Assembly (NCBI GenBank): GCA_938743325.2
Contig: OW568891.1
Span: forward strand, 434,001 to 498,000
Length of the DNA stretch: 64,000 nt
Origin: Pycnococcus provasolii
Lineage: Eukaryota; Chlorophyta; Pseudoscourfieldiophyceae; Pseudoscourfieldiales; Pycnococcaceae
Direction of reading: 5' to 3'
The notes below the pieces were generated by a model that was not told where the DNA came from, made no database searches, and saw nothing but the letters and a program-made list of their open reading frames with translations. The position numbers were made by a program, and so were the translations under genes. Below are positions 22,401 to 29,700 of this stretch, one piece after another (the stretch's first letter is position 1; each line of letters begins with the position of its first letter).

Positions 22401-25366
22401 CTTGGCATGCACTGGCAAGGTGCGCATGCCATAGGCTGTCCATCGTTCGACGCGCCTGCACCGCAGTCGCAGAAGAATCGGCTATGTCTGCTATAAACCA
22501 CGTCATGTCCCCTGTGACAATTGTCAACGCAAACTGCACAAATCCCACGCGAGCCAGTCAAACCACACGTGTAGCAAAAGTACCAGTCTTGCTGCATGTA
22601 GTTGCGGCCCGATATGAGGAAGGTGCACCGAGCACCACTTGGAGTGGATGCATCTGGATCTGCAGACAATCCTCGTCTGGAAGTGGGCCGACTCGTCGTC
22701 ACGGGGTTGGAAGATAGCAGTCTACGTTGTTCTGGTATTGCCATTGCGCGAGATGGCAACCCGTAATCTGTGTCGTCATCGAGAGCATGATCTTCGCCGA
22801 ATTCCGCATCTTCTTCGATATCGTCCTCGTCCACATCCTCGTTTTCCTCGATGTCGTCCTCCTCATCCTCCTCATCTTCCTCGTCCTCTTCATCCTCCTC
22901 ATCTACCGCCATGTCCTCGTCGTCCTCCTCATCCTCCTCAGCTTCATCGCCGTCATTCATGTGGTGATCATCATCGTCATGCATCAAACGTGCTAAGATC
23001 GTGTCAGGATATGTGGTGGAGCGCACCCATCCACTCTCAGTCTCAGCTGCATCGTAGTTCGTATTTCCTCCGTGCGCATGGTCAGCAGTTGGGTACATCT
23101 GTGGCCGATCATCTCTTTCAGCGCTCCACATCACCCCGAATTCCGGTGAAACCGATGTGGGGTGCGACATGGCTTGGGAGGCTGATTCGCGAGAGACGCC
23201 ATCGTTCGTTCCACCGCCCGTATCATTATTTGCCGCCATCGCCAATGTTGTCTGGCCACCCTGAGCAGCCTCACCCTGTTCCTCATTTCCGTGTGATGCG
23301 GTATCGACAGCCGCGCTTGATTTGGAAGAGACGTGCACACTCGTAGACAGCCACTCGAGGAGTAGTCTGGTCTCATGAAGAAGCGTGCATGCAATGTCAG
23401 CCGCAGCCTGGGTCTTCGGTTGATTTGCACAAGTCTCGAGAATGCGCGACACATATTCCATCGCCTCGACTGCGCGACCAAGCCTTACGCGTGTGCGCAG
23501 CACGGCGACCAGAACGCGTATCGGCAAATCACTTTTTGACTGCGAGGGTTGACCCTTCACCACATCGTCAATGTGCCGTGTAAGCGAAATCTCGAGTTTA
23601 TGCAACGCATCCCACACGAGCGGATCGTCCTCCTGAGCTTGTGACAGTATCGTGAGCAAAACATTCTGATGAGTCGTCGCCACGGACTTCGCGACAAGCT
23701 CGTTCGCACTGTCCGCCACGGTGCGCCACACCTCTCCCATGATCTTTCCCATGGCATCGGCTTGCTCCTTCTGCGTGTCGTTCCGTTGCATCATCGCCAT
23801 CCCCATTATGCATTCGGACGCCAGCGTGGAGATCCACGTTGAGGCCTTTGAGGACGACGCTTCTGATGTCGTCGTCAGCGTAGGCGATGACGATGACAAC
23901 TGCCAAAGAGCCACGACAATGCCGCGCCTGTGTCCTTGGCTGACTGCTGCCGATGGAGTGATTGTCGCAGCATGGTCAGCAAGCGAGTACGCCGCGGCAG
24001 TGCGTCCCAGGGGCAAGACTTTGGAGTTCATGAGAAGCTGTGCACCATCCTTCGTGGGTGCAAATTTGTCAAAATCCTGCTCTTTTTGCGTCGACGACGA
24101 GGTTGACATTCCTGAGAGAGCTTCCTGAATTGCCACGGCAACCGCGAGCGCTCGTCGCCTCGCCTGCTGCCACGACGACGTCGCGGCACTCCTAGCAGCG
24201 TCTCCGACGGGTGCTCGCGCACTCAGGCACAGCGGGTGATGAGCTGGCCACTCGTTCCCTCTATCTCTACCAGCATGCTCCGTGAACGAGCACGCGCATG
24301 CGACGCCCGCGAGTTCTGCGCCTACTAAGGCGGCGATGCTGTCGACATCTTCTGTGCTGTCCGTCTTTTTGTGTGACCACGCAGCTTCGACGAGGTCTCC
24401 AGCAAGAAGGGCGCGCCATTTCCACGCAGTTGCCACCTGTGTGCACGGCTGAGTTGAAATAGTGCCCGACGTGATGATTCTGTGCGCACACTGCAGCATT
24501 TTCGTGCACGCGTCGTCGGCAATATTTTCTGCAGCGGTTGTGGTGTTTGCGAGGACGACCCTGTCACTAGGCCTCGTCGTCAGCGTGCACGCGTCGGCGC
24601 TTCGTACCGCGTGCGTGAGCAAGCACACTGCGTCGTTCGCCGAAACCGTCGCGGTGAGAGTGTGTTCATCTTCATTCTTGGCTGCTGCTGCTGCAGCTGC
24701 TGTCGTGAATTCGCCGAGCCCAGAGCTCTTGAGAATTGCGTCGACATCTCTTGGCAAGTCCATTGACGCTGTTTTGGTGGTGGCCCGTCGTCCGTCACGA
24801 ATTGCGTCAACGACCTGCGCCGTGAGCGCGCGCACGAGGTCGAGCTGCTTCGTTTCCTGTGAGGAATTGTTGTTGTTGTTGTTGTTGTTGTCCTGCACAC
24901 GAGCCTGTGTTGTTGTTGACGACGATACTAACGGTGCTTGCATTGGTGTTGTCCTGCTGCTACTGCTCGAATTCGACGAAGAAGGAGAGGCTGCTGACAC
25001 TCCTGCTACTCCTGCACCTGCACCTGCACCACCTGCTGAATCAGCAGACGTGTTGATGGAGCCTGCTGAGCCTCCTCCCGCAAGTGACATTAACGACGAC
25101 ATGGACGAAGTGACTCCCTGATGAAGTGCCAATGACGCCGACTCTGCATTATTATTATCATTCTGCACCACGGGTATCTGCACAATGAGGGAATCAGAAT
25201 TCATAATCGCAGAATTAGAAATGGAGAAGCTGGAGTCACCATCATGAAGATGTGAAGCAGACGCCAAAGACGCAGATGCCAAAGACGCAGATGCAGACGC
25301 AGGCGAAGCAGACGCAGACGCCCCCACGCCAGCGACGTCCATGTCCGCCGACGCAGAGTCAGACAT
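10481..25366 (-). CDS. BIG: BIG/UBR4 (Pushover/Calossin) family E3 N-recognin
   Basis: A giant uninterrupted frame of about 4,961 residues. I start it at the ATG at 25366 (MSDSASADMD). The frame opens 35 codons earlier only through a non-ATG codon, and just upstream lies a splice-acceptor-like TCTTGCAG, so a 5' leader intron is likely. Zinc modules in order: UBR box (about 909-987: CYTCGLTGSRGICAVCVDNC, then FFCDCGAG), ZZ finger (about 1780-1815: CDGCGICPIPGVRWHC), a CRD3-like cluster (about 3197-3231: CVRCREPVLQCRRC, then CSECGYSRH) and a C-terminal UBR4 hemi-RING (about 4642-4722: CVICREGYDERP...HVSCH). UBR box plus ZZ plus UBR4 module is the plant BIG layout. The family binds N-degrons and acts in proteasomal and vesicle-trafficking control. 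A very acidic DE-repeat precedes the UBR box. Confidence 0.93.
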   Translation of the reverse strand: MSDSASADMDVAGVGASASASPASASASLASASLASASHLHDGDSSFSISNSAIMNSDSLIVQIPVVQNDNNNAESASLALHQGVTSSMSSLMSLAGGGSAGSINTSADSAGGAGAGAGVAGVSAASPSSSNSSSSSRTTPMQAPLVSSSTTTQARVQDNNNNNNNNSSQETKQLDLVRALTAQVVDAIRDGRRATTKTASMDLPRDVDAILKSSGLGEFTTAAAAAAAKNEDEHTLTATVSANDAVCLLTHAVRSADACTLTTRPSDRVVLANTTTAAENIADDACTKMLQCAHRIITSGTISTQPCTQVATAWKWRALLAGDLVEAAWSHKKTDSTEDVDSIAALVGAELAGVACACSFTEHAGRDRGNEWPAHHPLCLSARAPVGDAARSAATSSWQQARRRALAVAVAIQEALSGMSTSSSTQKEQDFDKFAPTKDGAQLLMNSKVLPLGRTAAAYSLADHAATITPSAAVSQGHRRGIVVALWQLSSSSPTLTTTSEASSSKASTWISTLASECIMGMAMMQRNDTQKEQADAMGKIMGEVWRTVADSANELVAKSVATTHQNVLLTILSQAQEDDPLVWDALHKLEISLTRHIDDVVKGQPSQSKSDLPIRVLVAVLRTRVRLGRAVEAMEYVSRILETCANQPKTQAAADIACTLLHETRLLLEWLSTSVHVSSKSSAAVDTASHGNEEQGEAAQGGQTTLAMAANNDTGGGTNDGVSRESASQAMSHPTSVSPEFGVMWSAERDDRPQMYPTADHAHGGNTNYDAAETESGWVRSTTYPDTILARLMHDDDDHHMNDGDEAEEDEEDDEDMAVDEEDEEDEEDEEDEEDDIEENEDVDEDDIEEDAEFGEDHALDDDTDYGLPSRAMAIPEQRRLLSSNPVTTSRPTSRRGLSADPDASTPSGARCTFLISGRNYMQQDWYFCYTCGLTGSRGICAVCVDNCHRGHDVVYSRHSRFFCDCGAGASNDGQPMACAPCQCMPRAEADRSSSEDNASSKDKESEFDWLAQDIMLEPLDEHVDAVRPSTSMTAAKQARKHKQSAATFKLHLRLMTTADAPNVGEAELPPYSAMQAPRVDISVYAKEALAMSAVMKRFVSRADGNLTEPASRTTTMSELLACSIQGTTQWLASQHPQARSAPYRARQASRMLDVNAHGVVAVVEDLLSIPTADSESGSGGGAIEAPAHAPGPLSARCSVVLREAANAIDEALSTASRDKSSSSSGTRLWRTMAVSRGEVDSRAWFRFGVTLVRFHPHWPHLVLCAGKEGCHVLVLTDSVNAQLSDRFALCPPMAREDVVRRAHAAVDTHQRRRDGLDVTRHAAWIVVPGSCGCWLLICGRHAIVLYDLTVSTSDPMHVISAPTSRDWDAGCSDHNTLTVSCAAVGHCAISGKPRLFVGTEEGAVLSIDIVLAMNRQKETTAVDGWRLDASLRELCEYKGILEEPSVSSLSFGMHREGGFTLHVTGKVETDDGTRVVKSVLWMRDDLTTTDVVPSFARSGLGNDILTPLGWSPHSLADALISRGWPKRNSTRQLDAKSSRNLSDIHSWRCSVASLPSWMPQLLSHSTSLSKMAMLPALSALSSVSVLLCQHGSMPGGIVSGILTLRQDLLMECRSIANAGSGSDAAHLGPHDAVAVSQQIALATSYPLWKMLDFPDSTSEGLENAIASTLSDVVKGVTRELLTKSDGDAESHCLIQRAVDMAIVASIESTLATFARATCEACSDDRTSKPGGVATAGSSGRPPEGDPRRATAAGSAASSFARLFGAPPRATAPEPSPTRFRCDGCGICPIPGVRWHCTVCVDFDLCGNCRRSGQMPTSNDSAIPHEEWHELVAIQADRPTTEPETRAGSVRSQASVPPTSTPAASAPKRGGTDSAKLDAKLAAACKRGVHRLVACSNAVCDAVDTACFSPVDPETLRAPTHSIQTICTLLRTAFDSVHRPLSLFTPSNASGASSTSSKAPRLQSKTSEKACREAAERAVLLSVRLAVGMLHRIENENAKKDDVVACTIAFSLVAELMGDEGTSQIAVKVAKRAFSTRPVCNALARAFARLAQSTGSQWLQPLMCVRCSDRDNESSVGQTGQDPKSWLELTSVRASIQGEQSPEVVFHVSESYDRDCSVGGAEQTAATHPRGFGIAIKPAISPHGSHLPFACYAFAHREAQKIGRTMTENARHSDGDDAREMESTRSSLILSSAVSRCAPTKVFIPPQWHVRHSIDTFEKKPGAPVDIALLYAVVRVISSSLAQAEGVMIHHGDEAGAKFECTFADALRDLSVPRASEGLLWLAERLAYVAGSAEAVSGAKKKEIADNAPTGGDDAGIFTSLPSSTLLDDTRNLATVLTSAARMAVPRALNHLPKHPASALASVMMARASLLPALRDVLNASACLALVAECTSGGSAAPQLAFVDSRMDGETQWSVMRNANIHLLRGALAATTHRLWRLILSSSAAADRSGAHVLAMKDTSGELCTVSCTTIVALQSALAEITPSASDAFEATALLASALAYAPNEEVQGALSHTLMLLLAPPSDRKSSNWDQSLDQKSASSLSRLLSEVARLWLAVHPRPMLPPMSDTTPPPPPPLASWRPIFVFVRSSLFVRGVSDVARHAACRTMVHILALCTLPSARGVQEMGESDEQFSVDLLGADLLALVRTSLEGYAAAAPALLASLPDALSAFTHMQGGKVDETTKLPFWQSGIIRLLMDFTVASSKRLESHADASAYSTLDGVMRCKHRRAKALSRGSVSGNRTSDGDARVIAPIAPTAALTRAYLSARPCLSCAPPAPPPGLARAAQELADCISGAKSACEIGAASAAATRGGDFVTELVFTNQSALTSGALGITSATASSTMAPALTCPPCGTTLPHGACSRFRRERALASARRRLTASVKPGTGIGIGGSSSAAMPEVMTAASTCLAAAFGRHGGGQTQPPGATSTKVELTDPTHAPSDCQIGSYPRRHGASWIDLNLTTDYEAILPGTSADTSPTAAARAAAMPPPAGLLPLKEVARLEFRVAEPKRTRCVSRISVLACIPTSSEDSTPTWQHVRSVDVEPMATHVALDFDPPILAARMRVTLDAFHSDIHRCESEELACPRCARVVGESLAPPPRLSTTDSSQADSGGSRTRVSLASIVDVPILTSGDSAGTLHAEVDEMGLDGILDEIFARWDPHEAPNGSERGETNAAASGDSVDPGEAYLPLGVTATGMPELCVRCREPVLQCRRCRSISYDDPHGFMCSECGYSRHVRSIDVLLTMRSYTRDVGLTGGRLAYRLAINRTGEADDGAAASIGDRGAAPPRSAQEGPNLPSGLSAEDATNVAAGLARPSMPPAHAGNTCTAARLRRAKERFSSCLRVSERVADDVRQLLAPGMNAIPLETVTAAHLAHVTSCAWAMRDAHDAAEEVAMLNEWIALASGQRAVLPLERSTSGLGSACAGLCLGAPLPPCKGCPRCVASALHAASRALVDLGTTPTLANPVLTTIADEDGAGPVRALIERSLRESSMVALMAPSNHGEWTMRSTAERMDAPWRLRAGAVVAWSAVIGANHALDASAGALKCVLEGAAKCALMSLISSSELRSTYVEASVAHLAHLARVGLHHFATEAAAANNGLAWDDDGWLSADDDVNDSAVDAAMRLSSSAATIKPTAAAAVSRLHEMSTWCRTAATKRRRVAPSVARTYNPAAVAAFSLIGAGLCDEASRGAFARDPVACHALLLPCLLAWSESPEACLGADQPAAVLTAILEVALSTSRATISRVACAALFRHATCTNLESYAHICNIVRASVEGPRGAEALASTAASPVLRLLTQLAEHAPEAACGRMQSWMLPWSSRQVREHALCLCGSSIDANAALSSAVVTRSLVRAVRLLEGRHAPLADMPLDGLKRSFEDLVVALCALDGATAAGSGKSVVASHRKITQILGEILGAQNSGSATAMLVDALAKAMGHPLVTEAALRRLSAICCPATSAPSVPLLLRRAPTQEEFLRGGLPRRGAIASGELPREESRATRAASRETASAKSPVGSCLVDEAAVDADDARFGDTFTPHVMGAVATTPTALLEPVDEGATFSDIKRYLCVELDMLGLLDDDHAMELLVCNHIVRTDLPVSRVYKELWSDAGSPMIVTYRLTGLDGEAEEPIFSGGSGSGGGGGGQAREAATNTSEAFGMLTRGNHWPAIVSNMGGSSRPMALRIVLGGCASEGAALVAAGALDAAIAGCSGAYARDDQQAESQSLGILAALVRIPRSSSATNNNNLSSPSSSSTELDTHRFIERLLIYAGSSEASDGEMMSDERRVAAALSLAKALPLLVSAGGTSAAQHAARSLTSLCRRPSDESKGAVALACVFAAVSSGHRSVAKRMGPGAVSSLCQWLWDIIEDLQRAAPDLARADSQEARRQKLIACKLGGSAAPRSASMDMSLPSSRCIRLLFDRTLCGRKVLRVLAPLCLVDPTHAAVLASHRNGDTLRLLHKMENCISERGVGGNDAGAVLAAASAANNETARRLGEERLRTAEERRARALSARERILNSLGLVIHESPGCSPSPSPGITPPASPSHSLLASSGATLIPSPGRAASEELARLNHHHAAARRRRSRSSFGASSMSPSQSSPLNHAASSPLGSTPPHDFMALAAQAAATSTDASPDAALFNLDLEEEEEPEEPEHGGLRCVICREGYDERPSEALAVYCLCVPNDNEEVAYTVSHFSAIHVSCHESARRADSRLRQPKSEWQGGQLRNRGSRCNALLPVPPPRFEDTRDEDVAAMVAYKDAAEAYWRRVLPASMSTSVSRSTWLSRCLHAIYEVRQLALRVVGVGRRVDADAGGGSRESNSKTLALLAEAGRNAASESSETEIPRRLAVEMSEIFKAKTCESSVKASEILANVCSRVPACGKQSLDAFALAATIAVFGDENLWQSSRESLVEVTTAENLSAARPFLDLLDCIVAEQYAEGSQSQRRWFYDVERGIERLGQVAESIGLLQQQLV

Positions 25367-25456
25367 ACGCCACGCCACCTGGGAACGATTTTCACAGTCC
25401 TGAGGGGAGCGAGCCTGCAAGACGCGAGAGAGAAAGCAGGTGAAAAGCAGGTGGCA

Positions 25457-25466
25457 GGGGGGGGGG
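25457..25466 (+). repeat. G10 homopolymer upstream of BIG/UBR4
   Basis: Ten G in a row on the plus strand, about 90 bases upstream of the BIG/UBR4 start codon, at the border of a gene-poor island. Confidence 0.7.
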
Positions 25467-25756
25467 AACAACGACCAAGAAGTCTACCCAAGAAGAAAAC
25501 CCTTCAAAGGTTCAAGGGGGGGTCCCCTGGAAATCCTCCTCCTACCTGGCAGCCGGGGTTATCGGCCTCTCTGGAATTCTGGATGATCCGATAATAACAC
25601 ACCCCTGGGGTCGAATTCAGAATTCTAATGCGCCTATCGTGGTGGAGGAGCTGTTTCGTTAGCGGTTGGGCCCGTCTTTGTCACCTGCGTGGAATAGGGG
25701 GACCCGTCGTGGCGTGGATTTCCTGTTCCCTGTGGTTTTACTTTTTTAGGTCCCCT

Positions 25757-25771
25757 GGGATCCCGGTCGGG
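25757..25771 (+). promoter_or_regulatory. Dispersed motif GGGATCCCGGTCGGG, copy 2
   Basis: Same 12-base core as at 8912. It ends 24 bases before the ATG at 25795 that begins the fossil coding tract. Confidence 0.4.
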
Positions 25772-25794
25772 TTGGATCCCACGCAACAACAAGA

Positions 25795-26320
25795 ATGTCG
25801 TCAGGAGAAGGGACTGGAGATGTGTCCGTGTCCAACATACCGGGGGGCACCGAGCCACCGACGACTTTAGGGAAGGTCCTTCGGCCCGGCGCATGGGACG
25901 CGGTGCGAGATCTTCCGTGCGTACATTGTTCATGACGCCAATCAACTTCCGGTGCGGACTTGGCAACTACCCGTACCATGGCGCCGTGGCGAGTGTGCAC
26001 GGGAACACGAAGCACGAGATAGACGCCGCCATCGACCTCGGCGGCTTCGTCGACGACAACACGAAGAAGCGCCTTCGCGAGTACGTCCTCAACACGGGCG
26101 GGTTGAACGTCTTTAACGCCATACGTAGCTGCACGATTAAGTTAAAGCAATACGACTTTGATGTCGTGAGTATCTGCATGTTGTGGAGGGAGGCGAGGTG
26201 GTGTTCCCTTCTCTAAAACTCGTGTGCGCGCTCGGGGACGGCGACGTGATCGTGTGGAACGCGCGTGACTTCCACATGATGGATGGGGTATGTCTCTACT
26301 TTTAGAAAGGGAAAAGAAAG
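25795..26320 (+). pseudogene. Broken gene fossil with an oxygenase-like beta-helix motif
   Basis: A coding relict in more than one frame, broken in a few places. It opens with a clear ATG and a hydrophilic start (MSSGEGTGDVSVSN). The middle reads as globular protein, and the end carries EGGEVVFPSLKL followed by GDGDVIVWNARDFH. The G-G-E-hydrophobic-P then G-D-V-hydrophobic-x-x-x-x-x-x-H layout is that of the C-terminal strands of double-stranded beta-helix 2-oxoglutarate/Fe(II) oxygenases, including TET/JBP-like members that often travel with mobile elements. The assignment is tentative. Whether it was a host gene or part of a mobile element cannot be told. Confidence 0.4.
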
Positions 26321-26329
26321 AGGGGAAGC

Positions 26330-26744
26330 CTGCACAGGCGGGTTGGCTCACGGTTGGCTCACGTTTCGGATTTTAAACCGAAACTGTCAAACCGACCGCC
26401 ATGCGGACAACAGAAATGACAAGCACGAACGATCTCAAGGTCAGGCGCCGTGGCCGGTCAGGCGCCATGGCCGCCTTGGCCGGGGCGCGTGACCGGTGTT
26501 GTGAGTGAGGGCCTCAGGAGTTAGGAGGAGTGGTGGTGTCCCCCCCCCCCCCCCCGGGAAGGAAGGGCCGGGCCCCGGGGCAGAGTCCCTGGGGCCCCGG
26601 GGAGCCCCCCGGGGGCTCCGAAGAACTCCGAAGTGAATTTTTCATTTTTGAATCTTCCCTTTTTTTCCCTTCACTTTCCCTCCCTCCTCGGGGCCCACCC
26701 AACCTCTGTCTTCATTCCTTCCCTCCCGCGATCGAACGTTTGTC
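26330..26744. other. Low-complexity GC-rich spacer with short tandem duplications
   Basis: It contains two tandem copies of GGTTGGCTCAC (about 26,340), two of GGTCAGGCGCC (about 26,433 and 26,456), a C16 run at 26,540-26,555 and a GC-rich hairpin-prone block around 26,560-26,620. No gene was recognised. Confidence 0.6.
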
Positions 26745-29700
26745 ATGTCCGCGACAACACAGCTGGCAGGTGGTGGAACTTCCACCAGGTGGCGCCATCG
26801 CTTTCCATCTCGTAGACGCCCTTGTGCCCTGGTTTTGGGATGGCTAGGTTGGGGTGGCTCTTGGTCACTTGGTCACTTGTGCACTTGGCTTTATGTTTTT
26901 CTTGGTTTCTTTTACTCGTTGTTGTTATCATCACGGATAACAGGTGTGGAAGGAACAGGTGGTGGAGCATCTCCAGGTTGGCATCTACTCATGCGCGACG
27001 ACTCGTTGAACGACATGTCGTATTGGAGGCCTTGGTCTTTTGGAGTGAACAATATCGGTGGCTCGTCCTCCTGCTTGTTTAGCCGTTTGGGGTCACTCAG
27101 CTCCTACAAGTCACTCGACGGCTCGTTCCAGTTCGTTCTCTTCTACAGGCAGCTCACGGGCGCGGCCGCTGACAGATACGTGCACTGGCACCAACCGTAC
27201 GCGCCGACGTCAATATCCAACACAGACAACGCGGGCATATCACAGCAGCCAATCACAGTCGTGCACAATCCCTTCCTGTTCTTTCGAGGACTCTCAAGGC
27301 CAACGGACGCATCCTCCGTCATGGACGCCACGCCTTCAAGCAGCCTTGTCGCTGACTCGGGCTTCTTCAGCGTCGCGCGACAAACCGCCTTAACGCCGCA
27401 AATTTCAGCCTTCGTGGGACCGCCGCTCGCCACAGCAGGAACGCCGGAATCCACGGGATGTACCGCGGTCGTCAACGAAAGGGCGTGCCTCGTAAGCGCG
27501 GTCGAGGTGTGGGTGTGCGTCGTCGCGAGCGCGTTAACGACAAACTGCACGTGGAGCGAACCAACGCCGCAAAACCAACCAAACTGCCCAGCAGGCACAC
27601 AACCACTCTTGCCGCCTGCACCGCCAACTCCACCGCCACCGCCGCCAGCTCCACCTCCACCACCTCCACCGCCATCACCGCCGTCAAGTCCACAGCCTCC
27701 TCCGCCAAGTCCTCCACCAAAACCTCCACCAAGTCCACCGCCTCCACCACCAAAGCCCCCGCCGCCACCGCCGCCAACGCCGCCAACGCCGCCGCCAAAG
27801 CCACCACCGTCACCGCCGCCGCCGCCAAAGCCACCACCGACACTGCCGCCGTCGCCGCCACCTCCACCTCCAAAGCCACCATCGCCGCCACCTCCTCCTC
27901 TCCCTCCTCCACCTAGCCCTCCCCCGAACCCACCACCACCAAGTCCACCACCACCTCGCCAACCGCCGACTTCGCCGAGCGGGCCAGCGGAACCGCCGCC
28001 ATCACTACCGCCGCCACCTTCACCACCGCCACCTCGCCAACCGCCATCGCCGCCACCGTCACCGCCGCCGTCGCCACCTTCACCACCACCGCCGTCGCCG
28101 CCGCCGTCACCGCCGCTGCCGCCGCCGTCACCACCACCGCCACCACCGCCGCCGCCGTCACCGCCCACGCCACCGCCACCCTCACCACCACCACTGCCTC
28201 CGCCACCTTCACCACCTCCGCCATCGCCGCCACCGTCACCACCGCCATCGCCGCCGCCGCCTAGCCCACCCGCACCGCCGGCTTTGCCGCCAACGCCACT
28301 TGCGCCGCCGCCATCTCCACCTCCTCCGATCGCCGACCCTCAAGTGACGGCGGCGGTAAGTTACAGCTTAAACGCGCTAGCAGCCACGAGCATCGGCACG
28401 ATCGCCGTAATGAGCAGCATGACGACTGGCACGTCGAGCCTCGCGTGCACACCAGTACGCACATTCCAGCACCTACAAATGCTAGGAGCGATGAGCTGGC
28501 TGATTATCGGCTTCAATCCACCCATGACTGGCTGGGAGACGGAGAATGCGCTCAGCCTTGTGGAAATGTTTACAGTTGGCGAGGTGCCGTGGGATGTACC
28601 AAAACAAACGACGCGAAGACGGCGCAGCTTGCTAAAATCCACGCGACAGAAGATATCAAGCAAAGTGCTTCTCGAACGAGCTTTGTTTTGGACGGCTTTT
28701 GCGTTGATCATGGTCGCCGTCGCGAGGTTTCTGGTTGCTCGATTCGCTTTCGACACAACTCCAATCGCCCTGATGTTTCCTCGACTCGAGCTTACGACGT
28801 TGTTTATCGCGGGAGGACCTTGTGCACTTGCATCTACCTCGTACCTGGCTGATCGCGGTGACCAGGATGGTGGTCATGTTTTTCTCGCAATCCTCGCCCT
28901 CTGCATACCCTTATCTAACATCCTGCTTGCGTATCGCGTTGTCTCCAGTAGCATGGTGGAAGCGCTGTATACCACGGATGAAACTGATCTGAAAATGATT
29001 ACCACTGATCTGTCTCCAGCGAAGCACTACCTGAACGACATCGAAGATGCGCGCATCGCGCATCCATTTTTCTACGCGATTATCGGGTCGAAAGCAGGCA
29101 GCTGGATGAATACACAATACACTGGACTTCACATGGAAGTCAGTAGCGGCTTTGTGGAGCGATGGAGCAGTATGCTGCGCCCCTTCCGCGGTGTGCCGTT
29201 GACGGATCGATTTGGTTTCCAGCGCACGGAGTTCAGCCCGCTGTACTATCTGCCCATCCAGCTCATTTCCGTCTATCTGCTGAGCTCTGTGTGTGGACTG
29301 GGCGGCACGGCTGACCCGGCATTTGTAGCTGTCGTAGCCATGTTGCTCCGCTGCGTCGATGCCGCAACTCTCGTCATTTGGGCACCGTACTTCTCTAGAC
29401 TTACGTGCATGCTCGGTGCTTTGGCGGCGCTCATCTCAGCAATTAGCTTCGCGATTTTGGTTGCGCTCTTCTCGCGCGTCGAACGTTTCGACGGTTCCAA
29501 CGCAGTGCCGTCAAAACTTCCGACGGCGGCGCTTGCCGTGGAGGGAGTTGCGGTGGCTACGCTTGTCATAGCCGATGGCATTGGCATATCTGTGCAGTGG
29601 TATGTATCGCGCACTGCCAACGCCGAGAAGGTCATACGTTGCCTTGCATGGATCGGGGATCTGCCCATGAACATGATCTCGCTGTGCTCCCTGAGGCCAT

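Noticed and set aside
27143-28168. Glycine-rich 341-codon minus-strand frame
   Set aside because: It is simply the complement of the polyproline-rod codons (GGN from CCN).
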